Assembly (NCBI GenBank): GCA_030998225.1
Contig: JAPYXD010000391.1
Coordinates: 2,170,001-2,234,000, forward strand
Direction: 5' to 3'
From: Diplolepis rosae
Lineage: Eukaryota; Arthropoda; Insecta; Hymenoptera; Diplolepididae
Length of the DNA: 64,000 nucleotides
Position 1 is the first letter of the stretch; every line of letters starts with the position of its first letter. This document shows positions 55,601 through 64,000 of the stretch, piece after piece. The notes under the pieces are model-generated. The model saw only the letters and a program-made list of their open reading frames with translations, was not told the origin of the DNA and searched no databases. The position numbers and the translations under genes were made by a program.

Positions 55601-58600
55601 ATTATTTCTTAAATTTACTAAAAGTAACTGAATTTTCTGAAATTCTATCTCAATGTTACAAAGCTGTAGCTACATAAAACCCCAATCACGTGTTTCGGGA
55701 AATAAAGGGCGTATTCTCGTCTAGAGGCACAAATTTTGGACGTATTTTGGACGTATTTTGAAATTCGATAAAAAAAAAATTTTTACCAGATATTTATTAA
55801 TTTTAGTTATTAATTTATTATATTAATTAATATCCAAAATTATAGTCCCTAACTCAGAGAAGTAGAAAAAAAAATTCTGCAAAATGGCGACTATTTGAAA
55901 GAAAAGTAATTTTTTACCCTCTTTCTCAGTTTTGGATTTTCAAAAATGATAGAAAACTAAATTTTCAAATAAAACTGGCAGGAACGATAGAGGGTTATAT
56001 AGAGAAGATTCATGCCCAATTTCAAGTATATCAGTTCATTAGAACTTGAGATACACTACCGTCGGAAATTGTGCGCACGGTGCTTGTGAGCGCTATTAAA
56101 AATCACTGCTGACTTTGAACCACGATATCTCTGTGAAAAAAAGAGATAGGGCATTTGTTAAAAAACAGTTGGAAAACTCAGAAAATTCCACGCCTAATGA
56201 TGGTCAACAAATATTTTTTTGAACTTCTAAAAACAATACAGCACGTGATGAGTTAAAAAGAAAATTCAAGATTTTCTCAAATAATGTACCTCAACTTCAA
56301 CTTTTAGCTTGACCTAGGGAAAATTATTCCAAAATCTGAGAATTATATGAAATAGAGTCTAAAATCTTATCTTTAATTCAAGCCAAGAAAACTTAAAAAA
56401 TATTTATGGGTACCCGAGATACGATTAAAAATGTTCAATTATATATGAATTGAATTTTCCCAGGTGCGAATTGACCGTCGGCCCACGGTTGGGCCAACCT
56501 TGTTAAAGTTGGTCCAACCTTGTTGGCCAGAGGTCGGGCCAACTAGTGAAATGATAACGCTATCCGTCCATTGGCGTGGACAGTTGGCCCGACGCTGGGT
56601 GCCGGAGATGGGCCGTCCTAGGTCAAAATATGCTTGTACCCGTGTAGAAAATGAAATCAGGGCAGTATCAGGCCCTGATAAGGTACATTATTTGTAATCG
56701 CACGCTTGAATTAAAAATTTCATATTTGCTTTTGGATTCGAACCCTCTAACCTACCTATATTATCTACATAACTAAACGCATTCCTAACGCCTAAAGCCT
56801 CTCGGCTATTCTCGCTTGCCATATTCCGAATAAAATCTCGCTTATAAGCTACTGCTGCAAAGGCCGTATAAGATGGGTCTGTACCCTGTTAATGAGAAAT
56901 GTTTTTGTTTCAAGTATTTTAATCGGTTATGGGTTTAAAATTTTTACACTTTCAATGACTGAATTAATTTTCTATATAACACAGTATTTTTGTATGAAAC
57001 TTGGAAAAAACTTTTTTATCAAAAACATTATCTTATAAGAAGTTGTATACTTTAGAAGTACACATTCTTACAGTATTTAGTAATAATTTACATAGTATAC
57101 AACTTTTTACATTTTAATGTCAAGATTTTTTTTTTAATAGGGCAATGTCCACACGGTTATAATCTAGTTGATAATATGCCGACGATTGGTTCAACCATGG
57201 CCCAGAGGCGGGCCGACCAAACTATCACGGTCATCTATGGTAATTCGCCAAGGCTGGCCCGACAGGTCGGTTTGAGTCTGGGCCATAGTTGGGCCGACAG
57301 TTGGTCGTGCAATGGCCACGGACTCTAGTTAATAATATGCCAACAATTGGTTCAACCATGGCCCAGAGGTGGGCCGACTGAGCTGTCACGGTCATCTAAA
57401 GTAATTCGCCAAGGTTGGCCCGACAGGTCGGATTGAGTCTGGGCCATAGTTGAGCCGACGGTCGGGCACATCTTTGGTTGCCGATGTTGGCTGCCAGAGT
57501 TGGTAAAACCGAAGATACCACAGTTGGCCCAACTATGGTCACCAAACCTTGGTCGCCAGAGTAGGGCCAACCGTGGCCCGATGGTCCAACTCTGGCAGCC
57601 GACTGAAATTCGCACCTGGGTTATTCGCCGATCACGGTTCTCGGCCGGTTTGTTACTCGCCTCCCTCGTTGAGACAGGACCAAATAGGCCACGCACAAAG
57701 GTGGCGCTTAAGTAGAGCCCTCCTGTATGTATAACTCATATAATGATGCACTCTACTTACATTTTGTTAATCGGCGTCACAACAACCTTCAGTTAACCGA
57801 TTTTATATTCTTGAAGGTCTAAATTTTGAAAATATGCAAAAAAATCGATTTTTTCGAAATTCTAGAGATAAAAATTCCTAACAGTATATATACTTTTAGA
57901 AACCTTTACAGCACTTTTTGATACTTTTCTCTATAATCAGGAATTTTAGCAAATTTTAATTCATTCTTGAGAATTTGGTTCGTCACAAATAATTACAATA
58001 ACACCAAATAATTCAAATTTAAAGAATTAAAAATCTTTCTGTGGAAAAAGAGACGCTTTCGACTGTGCCGAGATTCCAGCCCGGGTCTTTCAAAGCAGTT
58101 GACCTTATCCCAGGTGCGAATTTCAGTCGGCTGCCAGAGTTGGACCATCGGGACACGGTTGGCCCTACTCTGGCGACCAAGGTTTGGTGACCATAGTTGG
58201 GCCAACTGTGGTATCTTCGGTTTTACCAACTCTGGCAGCCAACATCGGCAACCAAAGATGTGCCCGACCGTCGGCTCAACTATGGCACAGACTCAAACCG
58301 ACCTGTCGGGCCAACCTTGGCGAATTACCTTAGATGACCGTGATAGTTTGGTCGGCCCACCTCTGGGCCATGGTTGAACCAATCGTCGGCATATTATCAA
58401 CTAGATTATAACCGTGCGGACATTGCCCTATTAAAAAAAAAAATCTTGACATTAAAATGTAAAAAGTTGTACACTATGTAAATTATTACTAAAGTACTGT
58501 AAGAATGTATACTTCTAAAGTATACAACTTCTTATAAGATAATGTTTTTGCTAAAAAAGGTTTTTCTAAGTTTCATACAAAAATACTGTGTTATATAGAA

Positions 58601-61600
58601 ATTTAATTCAGTCATTGAAAGTGTAAAAATTTTAAACCCATAACTGATTAAAATACTTGAAACAAAAACATTGCTCATTAATAGGGTACAGACCCATCTT
58701 ATACGGCCTTTGCAGCAGTAGCTTATAAGCGAGATTTTATTTGGAATATGGTAAGCGAGAATAGCCGAGAGGCTATAGGCGTTAGGAATGCGTTTACTTA
58801 TGTAGATAATATAGGTAGGTTAGAGGGTTCGAATCCAAAAGCGAATATGAAATTTTTAATTCAAGCGTGCGATTACAAATAATGTATCAATAACGTACTA
58901 ATAACGTAGTAATCAAATAATGTACCTTATCAGGGCCTGATACTGCCCTGATTTCATTTTATACACGGGTACAAGCATATTTTGACCTAGAACGGCCCAT
59001 CTCCGGCACCCAGCGTCGGGCCAACTGTCCACGCCAATGGACGGATAGCGTTATCATTTCACTAGTTGGCCCGACCTCTGGCCAACAAGGTTGGACCAAC
59101 TTTAACAAGGTTGGCCCAACCGTGGGCCGACGGTCAATTCGCACCTGGGATGTTGCAAAATAAAAAATAAATTTAACTCTCAGAGAATTAATAAAATTGA
59201 CGTTAACAATTGCTATCACTTTTAGGAGACCTATAAAGCAATCTCATTTTTACATTGCAGCTATTATGCAGGGAAAGCAAGATTGATTCAAGAAGAAAAG
59301 AATCTAACTGAAGAGGATCGTACAAAACTTCATGTCAATACAAAGAGACCTACGCATTCTAATCCGGATATGATTTATACTGTTATCCGTTTTATAGATT
59401 TTGACAAATACCTGTTCGATCAACATGAAGAAGAAATATACCGTGAACGACCTGATATTGGAATCATTGTGGTGAGTTCTGGATCCAAAAGAATACATTT
59501 AATAAAAATAAAGGGCCACGTTTTCAAGTTATCAAACTTGCAATGTAATGTTGCATTGTTTAATATAAAAAATATATAAAATATTAGGGAGAAAGCTGAG
59601 AGAAGATTGCTTGAAAACGTTACAGAAAACTTGACTAACAACTAAAACGATCTTATCCAATGAGTGAGGTGAAATAGTGTATTTGGAATTTTTATGCTTT
59701 AAGGGGGTCATCTACCTTCGCGCCTGAATTTCGGGCGTATTTTTGACGATGGATTGCGAAAAAACTACACATAATATTGACACAACGTTTTTCTTATTTA
59801 ATTAGTAGGGTAATGTAACCGGCTGTGGGCCATCACCGGTTGTGGGCCACCCCTTGTATTTTTTGACATTTATAAAATATGACAGATCTGAGTATGAGGT
59901 TATGTGTACATTAACAATAGACAGTATTAGTGCAAAAACTGAAGTGAAAGGACGCATCTGACCCGCAGCTACAACAAAACAAAAAAAATTGACGAAGAAA
60001 TTTTCAATAAAGTAATTTCTGAAGATTTTGCGAGTGCGATAAAGCGAAGTGAAATATTGCAAAGAGGTGAGTGTTATGCATTTTTATGCAGTATTTGCGT
60101 TAAATTTTCCGATTTTATATTGAGTTTGCTCAAAATTTTTCGCCACGAGAATTTTGCCAGTCACTTAAGGGATGGCTGCCGTTACCGATTGTGGGCCACC
60201 TTTTGTACTCTGCCACCAAAATTGACAAAGCCAATTCGATCAAATGCAACGGTGGCTGCGATCGGTTTGTGCATTTGAAATGCGCTGCTATAAAAAAGAG
60301 CTATTATACATGCGAAAATGCGAATCCGATGAGGATGATTAATAATTTGAAAAATTCACATTTTCTTGGTGTTTTTTCGCCACTAGAGGCTTCAATGATA
60401 AATAAATTTTGATAATACATATTTCTTTACTGGTTTTTCTTCATAATTTCGCATTTTAAGTGGATTTTTCAGGTCGGCCCAAAACCGGTTACAAAATTTT
60501 TTTTGGCCAAAAACAAGCTCTACAAAATTTGTTGAAAATTTTTTTTTTTGAAAAATTATAGAAAAATTGTTTTTTTTTGGTTACCTACTGCCTCTAGCTT
60601 TCCATTGGTACCCACAAGTTCGAAAAATTCATACATGAATGCAAGTTACGGGCAAAAAACGAAACCCGGCCCACAACCGGTTACATTCCCCTGCATTATA
60701 AAAATTTAAAAAAAAAATATTTTTTTTTTTTTCGTTATCTTGGCCTTGACGTGTCCTTGAATCGATGTCTGCCGGCGCGACATAGTACACTTTGTGGCAC
60801 GATTTCTCAGCTTCAGAACCTTGAAACATGAAAACAATCATATTTTTTTACTTTTTACTAATCCGATTACGATAAGAGACAAGCTTTTTGAAAGATTTTA
60901 AAATTTAACAAAATGGCAGCGATTTGAAAGATAAGTTCTATTTTCTACCCTGTTTTTCTAGCTTAAAAAATCTGTCTGTCTGTCTGTCTGTCTGTAGGTC
61001 GTGTGCGGCATAACTCTCGATAGAATTATCAGATTGAATTGTGCTTTGGCACACTTTATCGGAGCCGAAAAAGTAAGGACAAGTTCGTTAACCAGCCACA
61101 TCCAATCAAAATTGAGGGATTGAGCACTACTTTTGTGTTTTTGAAAATAATTTTTTGAAAAAATCAAAAATTTTAATACTGGTTTTAGATAGTGCTCATA
61201 AATCTCTAAAAATTATCCTGATAACATTTTTTTATTAAATCAAAATTAGAAATGTTACAGCATATTCAAATTCGAAAAAAGCCAATATCAAAATTCTATT
61301 TTCCAGTTAAATTATACGAGATACGAAAAAACGTTATGATACAATATTATTGAATACATAAAGACCCACAAATTTGAATTATAACATTTTTTCATAAGAT
61401 GCATATTTTTCTTTTTAATTAAAAAAAAAACTATTGAAAATCCAAAATTCAATTTTTTAACAATAATGTGTAAAATACGAAAAAAACGTAAGAATACAAA
61501 GTTGTTCGTTTCAAAAAGATCTACAAATTGTGTCCCATACAGTTTCTGAAAAAACATATATTTTTCGTTTCAATTCCAAAAAATACGATTAAAATTCAAG

Positions 61601-63815
61601 AATTCCATTTTTTAGACAAAATATATGAGATACATAAAAAACGTTTAGATGGAAAATTATTTGCCTAAATGAGGTCTACACATTCTTATTAAGAAATTTC
61701 TCGACAGGATGTATATTTTATGTTTTGATTTTTAATATTAAATAATTCGATTTTTTTCACCAAAATATGTGAGATACGAAATAAGCGTTGTTCTGCAAAA
61801 TCGTTTCCTTAAGGTAGTACAATCACGAAAATTAGACCTCAGACAAAAATAGATAATTTTGCTTTCAAGAATAGCAACATTATTATTGAAGGGCCAATTT
61901 GAATGAGAAAAGATTATTTTTCATGAAAAAAATTTGAAACACAAAAAATAATGTTATTAATAAATTTTATTTTTGCCCAAACTTATTTTCTTATCGCTTC
62001 GAGTCAAATTTTTGAAAATGATGCGATTCTAATAAATTATGGTTCATTTTTCTATAAAAAAGATTCTCTACAACTTGACCGTTTCCTATTTTTGAATTTT
62101 TTCTTGAAAGCAAAATTATCTATTTTAGCCTGAGGTCTAATTTTCATGATCGTACTACCTTAAATAAAGTCTACGATTATTTTTTCTTTTTGAGATATTT
62201 AGAAGAAAATAAATTATTTTAATCATGTAATTTATTAAAAAGTTACTGAAATGTATACAGAAAATCGAGCGCGAAGCGCGAGTGTCATGATGAGAATGTG
62301 TTCCTTAAGGCCGATAGAGCCTTAAGTAAATTGAATTTCCTGTTTCACTTAAACTGAAAAAGAAATTTAGTGAATTTGAGAAAATGAGTAATTCACATCA
62401 TCTTTAATATTATAAAATTGGTTTGAGCTTCAGTATTAAATTATAAGAAATAAACTTAAATGTATGCGAAGAGCACAAGACCGAGCGCGAAGCGCGAGGT
62501 CCAGAAAGATCGGAGCGCGCAGCGCGACCATCAAATCGCGCGCTCCAGGCGCGCTCAAGGTTGCGAGCGAAGCGCTCGATGAGAATGTGCCCGCAAAGCG
62601 GGCAGATTTTTTATGACTCAGAGGGTCTCAAAACGTAAAGATTTGATGAAAATTTCGAAAGTCATTTTTCATATAAAACCAATACCTTCTCATCCATGAT
62701 GAGAATGTAAAAAGCTGTAAAAAATTGAAAAAAAAAATTTGTTTAAAAAGCTCGTGTCTAATCGTAGTGAGACGTTTTATGAATACGAAACGATTTACAG
62801 ATTTCCAATATCTTCGATAGTTCCGTCAAAATCGTGTCAACAATTTTAAAAAACACTACTTTCGAGCAAACGCGTTTAATGATAAATGATGAGGTCGGTA
62901 GTATTTGAACCAGTATGTTCTCGAATAAATCCTTCGTAAGGCATGTTCCTTATAGTGCCTAGATCCGAAATAAGCAAAAAAAAAAATTCGATTATTTGAA
63001 ACCGCGAAGGTAGACGACCCCCTTAAAACTGTAAGGGGTTTCAAGAAGTATAATTTTAAAACTTTTATAATATTCTGAAAAATTTACGAGTAATTTGTCA
63101 TGGAGAGCCACGTGGCACTCTATCTAAATTACTTGACGCTGGGGGTTGAATTCAATGAACCAATAACTAAATTTTCATGCACGTGTATGGAAAGTACTTA
63201 CGTTACATATATATGTACACCGTACTTTTATGTAATAAATTAAAATACTTTCTAGTTGAAAAAAAAAGTACAGTTTACGAGACCAGAGCTCAATGTACCA
63301 ATTTTAAGAATCAAGGAACTGCCAGAAATGACATGTTTCAAGCTGATAGGAATAAACACCATGGAAACTAGACCTTCAGCAGAAATGATGTTTGTTAAGA
63401 GGAGTATTATAAAGATGAATTCCTTTCATATTCTAAACGAAATTCCATCCCTGAAGCCTTCCCAGTTTTCTGTTATGCGCAATTCTTATAGGAGTGGAAT
63501 TTTACCAGAGGTCATTACTTCTTTATGTACTTCTATACATAAGTTTTAATTATTATCTATTATTTACCATATTCTCTAAAAAAATATCTCAGGATTAACA
63601 AAAGATTTTTTTAGGAGGACTTGGGTGGTCCTGTATATTGGGAGAATCAGTATGTAGGAATCTTGGTAGAAAATAGGAATGCCACTGTCGCAATTGATGC
63701 CATTCTTGAGAAACATATTAATAGAATTATAGCTTCGACATGGATTTCAGAGATGAAAGAACGTAGACTAAGAAGAAGAGACGAGGCTTCTATTAGTAGA
63801 GCCACTACTAATTGA
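49614..63815 (+). CDS. SPH-D: secreted serine-protease homologue, complete five-exon gene
   Basis: Exons 49614-49671, 52961-53150, 59261-59471, 63256-63510 and 63615-63815 (stop TGA), all open with the same phases; 304 residues. Signal peptide LVLLYTITTVSNAL. His loop ITAGKC (Lys for His), RPDIGIIV (Asp kept), EDLGGPV (Leu for Ser; the first Asp of A-C is Glu). Exon 4 differs from SPH-B at 26 of 85 residues by hand alignment. The tail is basic (RRLRRRDEAS). It is the longest unit, 14.2 kb, because its introns hold a Mos1-type mariner 66 bp before exon 2, three tRNA-module elements in intron 2 and a 3.3-kb TTAA element in intron 3. AATAAA stands 27 nt after the stop. A non-enzymatic secreted role is expected. 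Confidence 0.9.
49672..51229. other. SPH-D intron 1, first part
   Basis: 49672-50200 is collinear with the start of intron 1 in SPH-B and SPH-C ('gagcaaaaggaatcgcacacc'). 50200-51229 has no match within the window; it has a GTGTGT-rich patch near 50450. No gene. Confidence 0.45.
51230..51465. repeat. GC-richer unclassified repeat ending CTACACGGG
   Basis: Repeats of GGGCCC- and GACTAG-containing words in an AT-rich intron, ending at 'gaaatttctacacgggt', a terminus similar to those near 26501 and 29518. Ancestral intron resumes at 51466 ('tacgctattgtttctttg'). Confidence 0.5.
51608..52895 (+). mobile_element. Mos1-type mariner, 1288 bp
   Basis: Termini CCAGGGGTGTTAGTTGAARY and the inverse at 52895, with TA on both sides (51606-51607 and 52896-52897); SPH-C has a single TA at the spot. 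Contains a nearly full transposase frame. Near-identical to the copy at 34905-37158. Confidence 0.95.
51762..52817 (+). pseudogene. Mos1-type mariner transposase, one stop and lost first catalytic Asp
   Basis: 351 codons, from MSSFVPSKSHLRHSLLFLFH to ESNGQYFG. DNA-binding helices in residues 1-115, linker WVPHQLN. The second Asp (LQHDNAPSH) and third Asp (LAPSDYHLFAS) are present. A TGA at 52290-52292 replaces the Trp of KKSWLSPG. In addition the first-Asp motif TGDEKW reads TRGEKW, so a read-through product would still be inactive. No frameshift. Confidence 0.9.
53151..53700 (-). mobile_element. Ancestral mariner relic in SPH-D intron 2
   Basis: Collinear with 21224-21760 in SPH-B: 'tcatacaagggcggtcgcta', then traces of a minus-strand transposase head. 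A single CACTGAGAGA terminus follows at about 53727. Confidence 0.7.
54358..54972 (+). mobile_element. 615-bp mariner deletion derivative nested in copy 1
   Basis: Ends CAGGGTTTCCCAATARGGGT inverted, TA on both sides (54356-54357 and 54973-54974); copy 3 has the empty site 'gtatacttctaaagta'. Contains a 131-codon open frame. Same family as 31178-32076. Confidence 0.9.
54470..54865 (+). CDS. Transposase deletion product, 131 residues
   Basis: The frame starts MSSFTLPQRLEIVQLFYQN, the first helix of the DNA-binding head, and continues directly with the catalytic C-terminal part (CHTAGQTIDLLRGKFGE, WPPRSCDLTPLDYFLWGYVK, then LEIHRV-like end IRVCKKSLGGHLADILFKS). First and second catalytic Asp are deleted; the third (LTPLDYFLW) stays. 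It cannot catalyse transposition. The open frame may be a leftover of recent origin rather than a functional gene; a dominant-negative role would be speculation. Confidence 0.6.
   Translation: MSSFTLPQRLEIVQLFYQNLRSCATCHTAGQTIDLLRGKFGESIISRNGPFNWPPRSCDLTPLDYFLWGYVKSKVYANKPKTIGELETNIRAAIAAIPPEMLHKVIENWLERIRVCKKSLGGHLADILFKS
55215..55300 (+). repeat. tRNA-like Pol III module in copy 1
   Basis: A box TAGCCGAGAGG (55222-55232) and exact B box GGTTCGAATCC (55286-55296), 54 nt apart, as in class-II (Ser/Leu-type) tRNAs with a long variable arm. The stems do not fold into a good tRNA, so it is tRNA-derived rather than a tRNA gene. Confidence 0.7.
55592..56458. other. SPH-D intron 2 between elements
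   Basis: No gene. 55700-55770 ('gggcgtattctcgtctagag', 'ttggacgtattttgg') is faintly similar to the start of the TTAA element at 59703. The rest is unremarkable. Confidence 0.4.
56459..57620 (-). mobile_element. CCCAGGTGCGAATT element, copy 2 (inverted)
   Basis: Perfect ends CCCAGGTGCGAATT at 56459 and the inverse ending 57620, TT on each side. Reverse orientation to copies 1 and 3. It carries an internal duplication of about 130 bp (57168-57320 and 57328-57460). Confidence 0.9.
56730..56825 (-). repeat. tRNA-like Pol III module in copy 2
   Basis: On the minus strand, A box at 56808-56798 (TAGCCGAGAGG) and B box at 56744-56734 (GGTTCGAATCC), same spacing as in copies 1 and 3. Confidence 0.7.
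57621..58108. other. SPH-D intron 2, block with SINE relic
   Basis: 57640-57730 is GC-richer and unknown. 57860-58108 matches 39160-39400 in SPH-C and carries the tRNA-like T-arm word on the minus strand. It is cut at 58108 by copy 3 and continues at 59150. Confidence 0.5.
58109..59149 (+). mobile_element. CCCAGGTGCGAATT element, copy 3
   Basis: 1041 bp with perfect ends. The intact block in SPH-C reads 'gaccttatcttgcaaaata', here 'gaccttat' and 'atgttgcaaaata', giving a 2-bp AT duplication. tRNA-like module at 58755-58840 (A box 58762-58772, B box 58826-58836). Confidence 0.9.
59808..60691. mobile_element. 884-bp MITE with CCGGTTGTGGGCC words
   Basis: Left end GGGTAATGTAACCGGCTGTG, right end inverse of GGGGAATGTAACCGGTTGTG; TA on the left, a TG (decayed TA) on the right. 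The word 'accggttgtgggccac' is repeated at the left end and internally (60183). A frame at 59840-60060 is not convincing. Same style as 22140 and 41003. Confidence 0.85.
60971..60998. repeat. TCTG microsatellite
   Basis: (TCTG)6 run followed by TAGGTCGTGTGCGGCATAAC. Confidence 0.9.
61287..61800. repeat. Decayed tandem array, unit about 155 bp
   Basis: Units begin near 61287, 61442, 61598 and 61747 with 'aaaattcWatttt', then 'gagatacgaaaaaacgtt', 'gatctacaaatt' and 'atgtatattttt'. About 3.4 copies, diverged. A piece of one unit also lies at 42699-42890. Confidence 0.75.
61811..62162. mobile_element. 352-bp foldback MITE nested in the TTAA element
   Basis: 61-bp arms starting AAGGTAGTACRATCAYGAAA, inverted at 62102-62162. 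The centre codes for nothing. Interrupts the last 155-bp unit. Confidence 0.85.
62262..62605. repeat. Cluster of GCGCGAAGCGC palindromes
   Basis: 'gagcgcgaagcgcgag' occurs at about 62267 and 62482, with variants 'gagcgcgcagcgcgac', 'gcgcgctccaggcgcgc', 'gcgagcgaagcgctcg' and 'gcccgcaaagcgggc' up to 62602. Each forms a short hairpin with a 2-4 nt loop. A smaller copy stands at 46742. Confidence 0.8.
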
Positions 63816-63841
63816 ATTCCACTAAAAATAATTAAAAATCT

Positions 63842-63847
63842 AATAAA
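63842..63847 (+). terminator. Poly(A) signal of SPH-D
   Basis: AATAAA, 27 nt after the TGA stop, at the same distance as in SPH-B. Confidence 0.55.
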
Positions 63848-64000
63848 ATCAACTAGATTCATGGTCATTCTATTTGAGGAAAATTTAGTATTTTCATTGG
63901 CAGATCGTGGACAAGTTTTTTTAAATCGAGGATGGAATTCAACCCTTCCACTTTACCATTTTAAATGAAAATTAATAATTTTTCAAGCATAATTTGGGGA

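Larger units (their letters stand above)
59703..63022. mobile_element. 3.3-kb TTAA element in SPH-D intron 3
   Basis: Ends GGGGGTCATCTACCTTCGCG and the inverse CGCGAAGGTAGACGACCCCC, with TTAA at 59699-59702 and 63023-63026; SPH-B and C have one TTAA at this place. No transposase recognised, so it is probably non-autonomous. It holds a nested MITE (59808), a TCTG microsatellite (60972), a 155-bp tandem array (61287), a nested foldback (61811) and GAGCGCGAAGCGC-type palindromes (62265-62600). Kolobok or piggyBac superfamily. Confidence 0.85.

Noticed and set aside
7791..63815. Active trypsin-like proteases
   Set aside because: All four copies lack catalytic His and Ser and the Gly193 oxyanion residue, consistently and not as random decay.

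Overview
The window looks like a repeat-rich, AT-rich piece of an insect nuclear genome, most likely a hymenopteran. That assignment is inference: it rests on spliced genes with GT-AG introns, many mariner transposons of several subfamilies, an R1-clade retroelement relic, and a secreted protease-like family of insect type. There are no bacterial operons, CRISPR arrays, rRNA genes or convincing functional tRNAs.

The only clear host genes are a plus-strand tandem array of four paralogues, called SPH-A to SPH-D here. SPH-A has exons 2-5 at 7791-11948. SPH-B (18773-25125), SPH-C (30853-42614) and SPH-D (49614-63815) each have five exons. They encode secreted chymotrypsin-fold serine-protease homologues of about 304 residues. 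The catalytic His is Lys and the catalytic Ser is Leu; the Asp and both aspartates near the active site remain. The oxyanion glycine and the IVGG-type N-terminus are gone, and a basic, Ser/Thr-rich tail has been added. Exon lengths and phases are almost identical between copies and no coding exon is broken. Each copy has a short promoter with a TATA box 34-35 nt before a TCATT-like initiator and 15 nt of 5' UTR. There is also an orphan first exon with its own promoter (13216), an exon-2 relic (6862), an exon-3 relic (46326) and a piece of duplicated exon 5 (42641). By hand count the proteins diverge as fast as the introns. This suggests relaxed or diversifying selection on genes that are still open; secreted venom, salivary or immune factors would fit, but that is a guess.

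Almost everything else is mobile DNA inserted into the duplicated introns. Because the paralogous introns give 'empty' sites, many target-site duplications can be read directly. Mariner elements lie at 2587-3854, 4551-5187, 6181-6800, 8001-8549, 19139-20337, 31178-32076, 34905-37158, 40506-42001, 46964-48905, 51608-52895 and 54358-54972, and an older mariner relic sits in intron 2 of every unit. Other elements are a tyrosine-recombinase (Crypton-like) insertion with an intact 360-residue gene (13605-16409), a Mutator-like element with a 9-bp duplication (47173-48480), two TTAA elements (37772-38493 and 59703-63022), three copies of a terminal-inverted-repeat element with an internal tRNA-like Pol III module (53957-59149), a 1.8-kb foldback (32381-34204), three TA-duplicating MITEs, and an internally deleted R1 retroelement (43942-45235). 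Nesting up to three deep gives a relative insertion order.

Region by region: 1-7000 is transposon relics and AT-rich sequence; 7-12 kb is SPH-A; 12.4-18.5 kb is the orphan promoter and exon plus the recombinase element; 18.7-25.2 kb is SPH-B; 25.2-30 kb holds a decayed DUF4806-like gene, a MITE and an 83-bp tandem repeat; 30-42.7 kb is SPH-C; 43-49 kb is R1, MITE, exon-3 relic and mariner/MULE nest; 49-63.8 kb is SPH-D.
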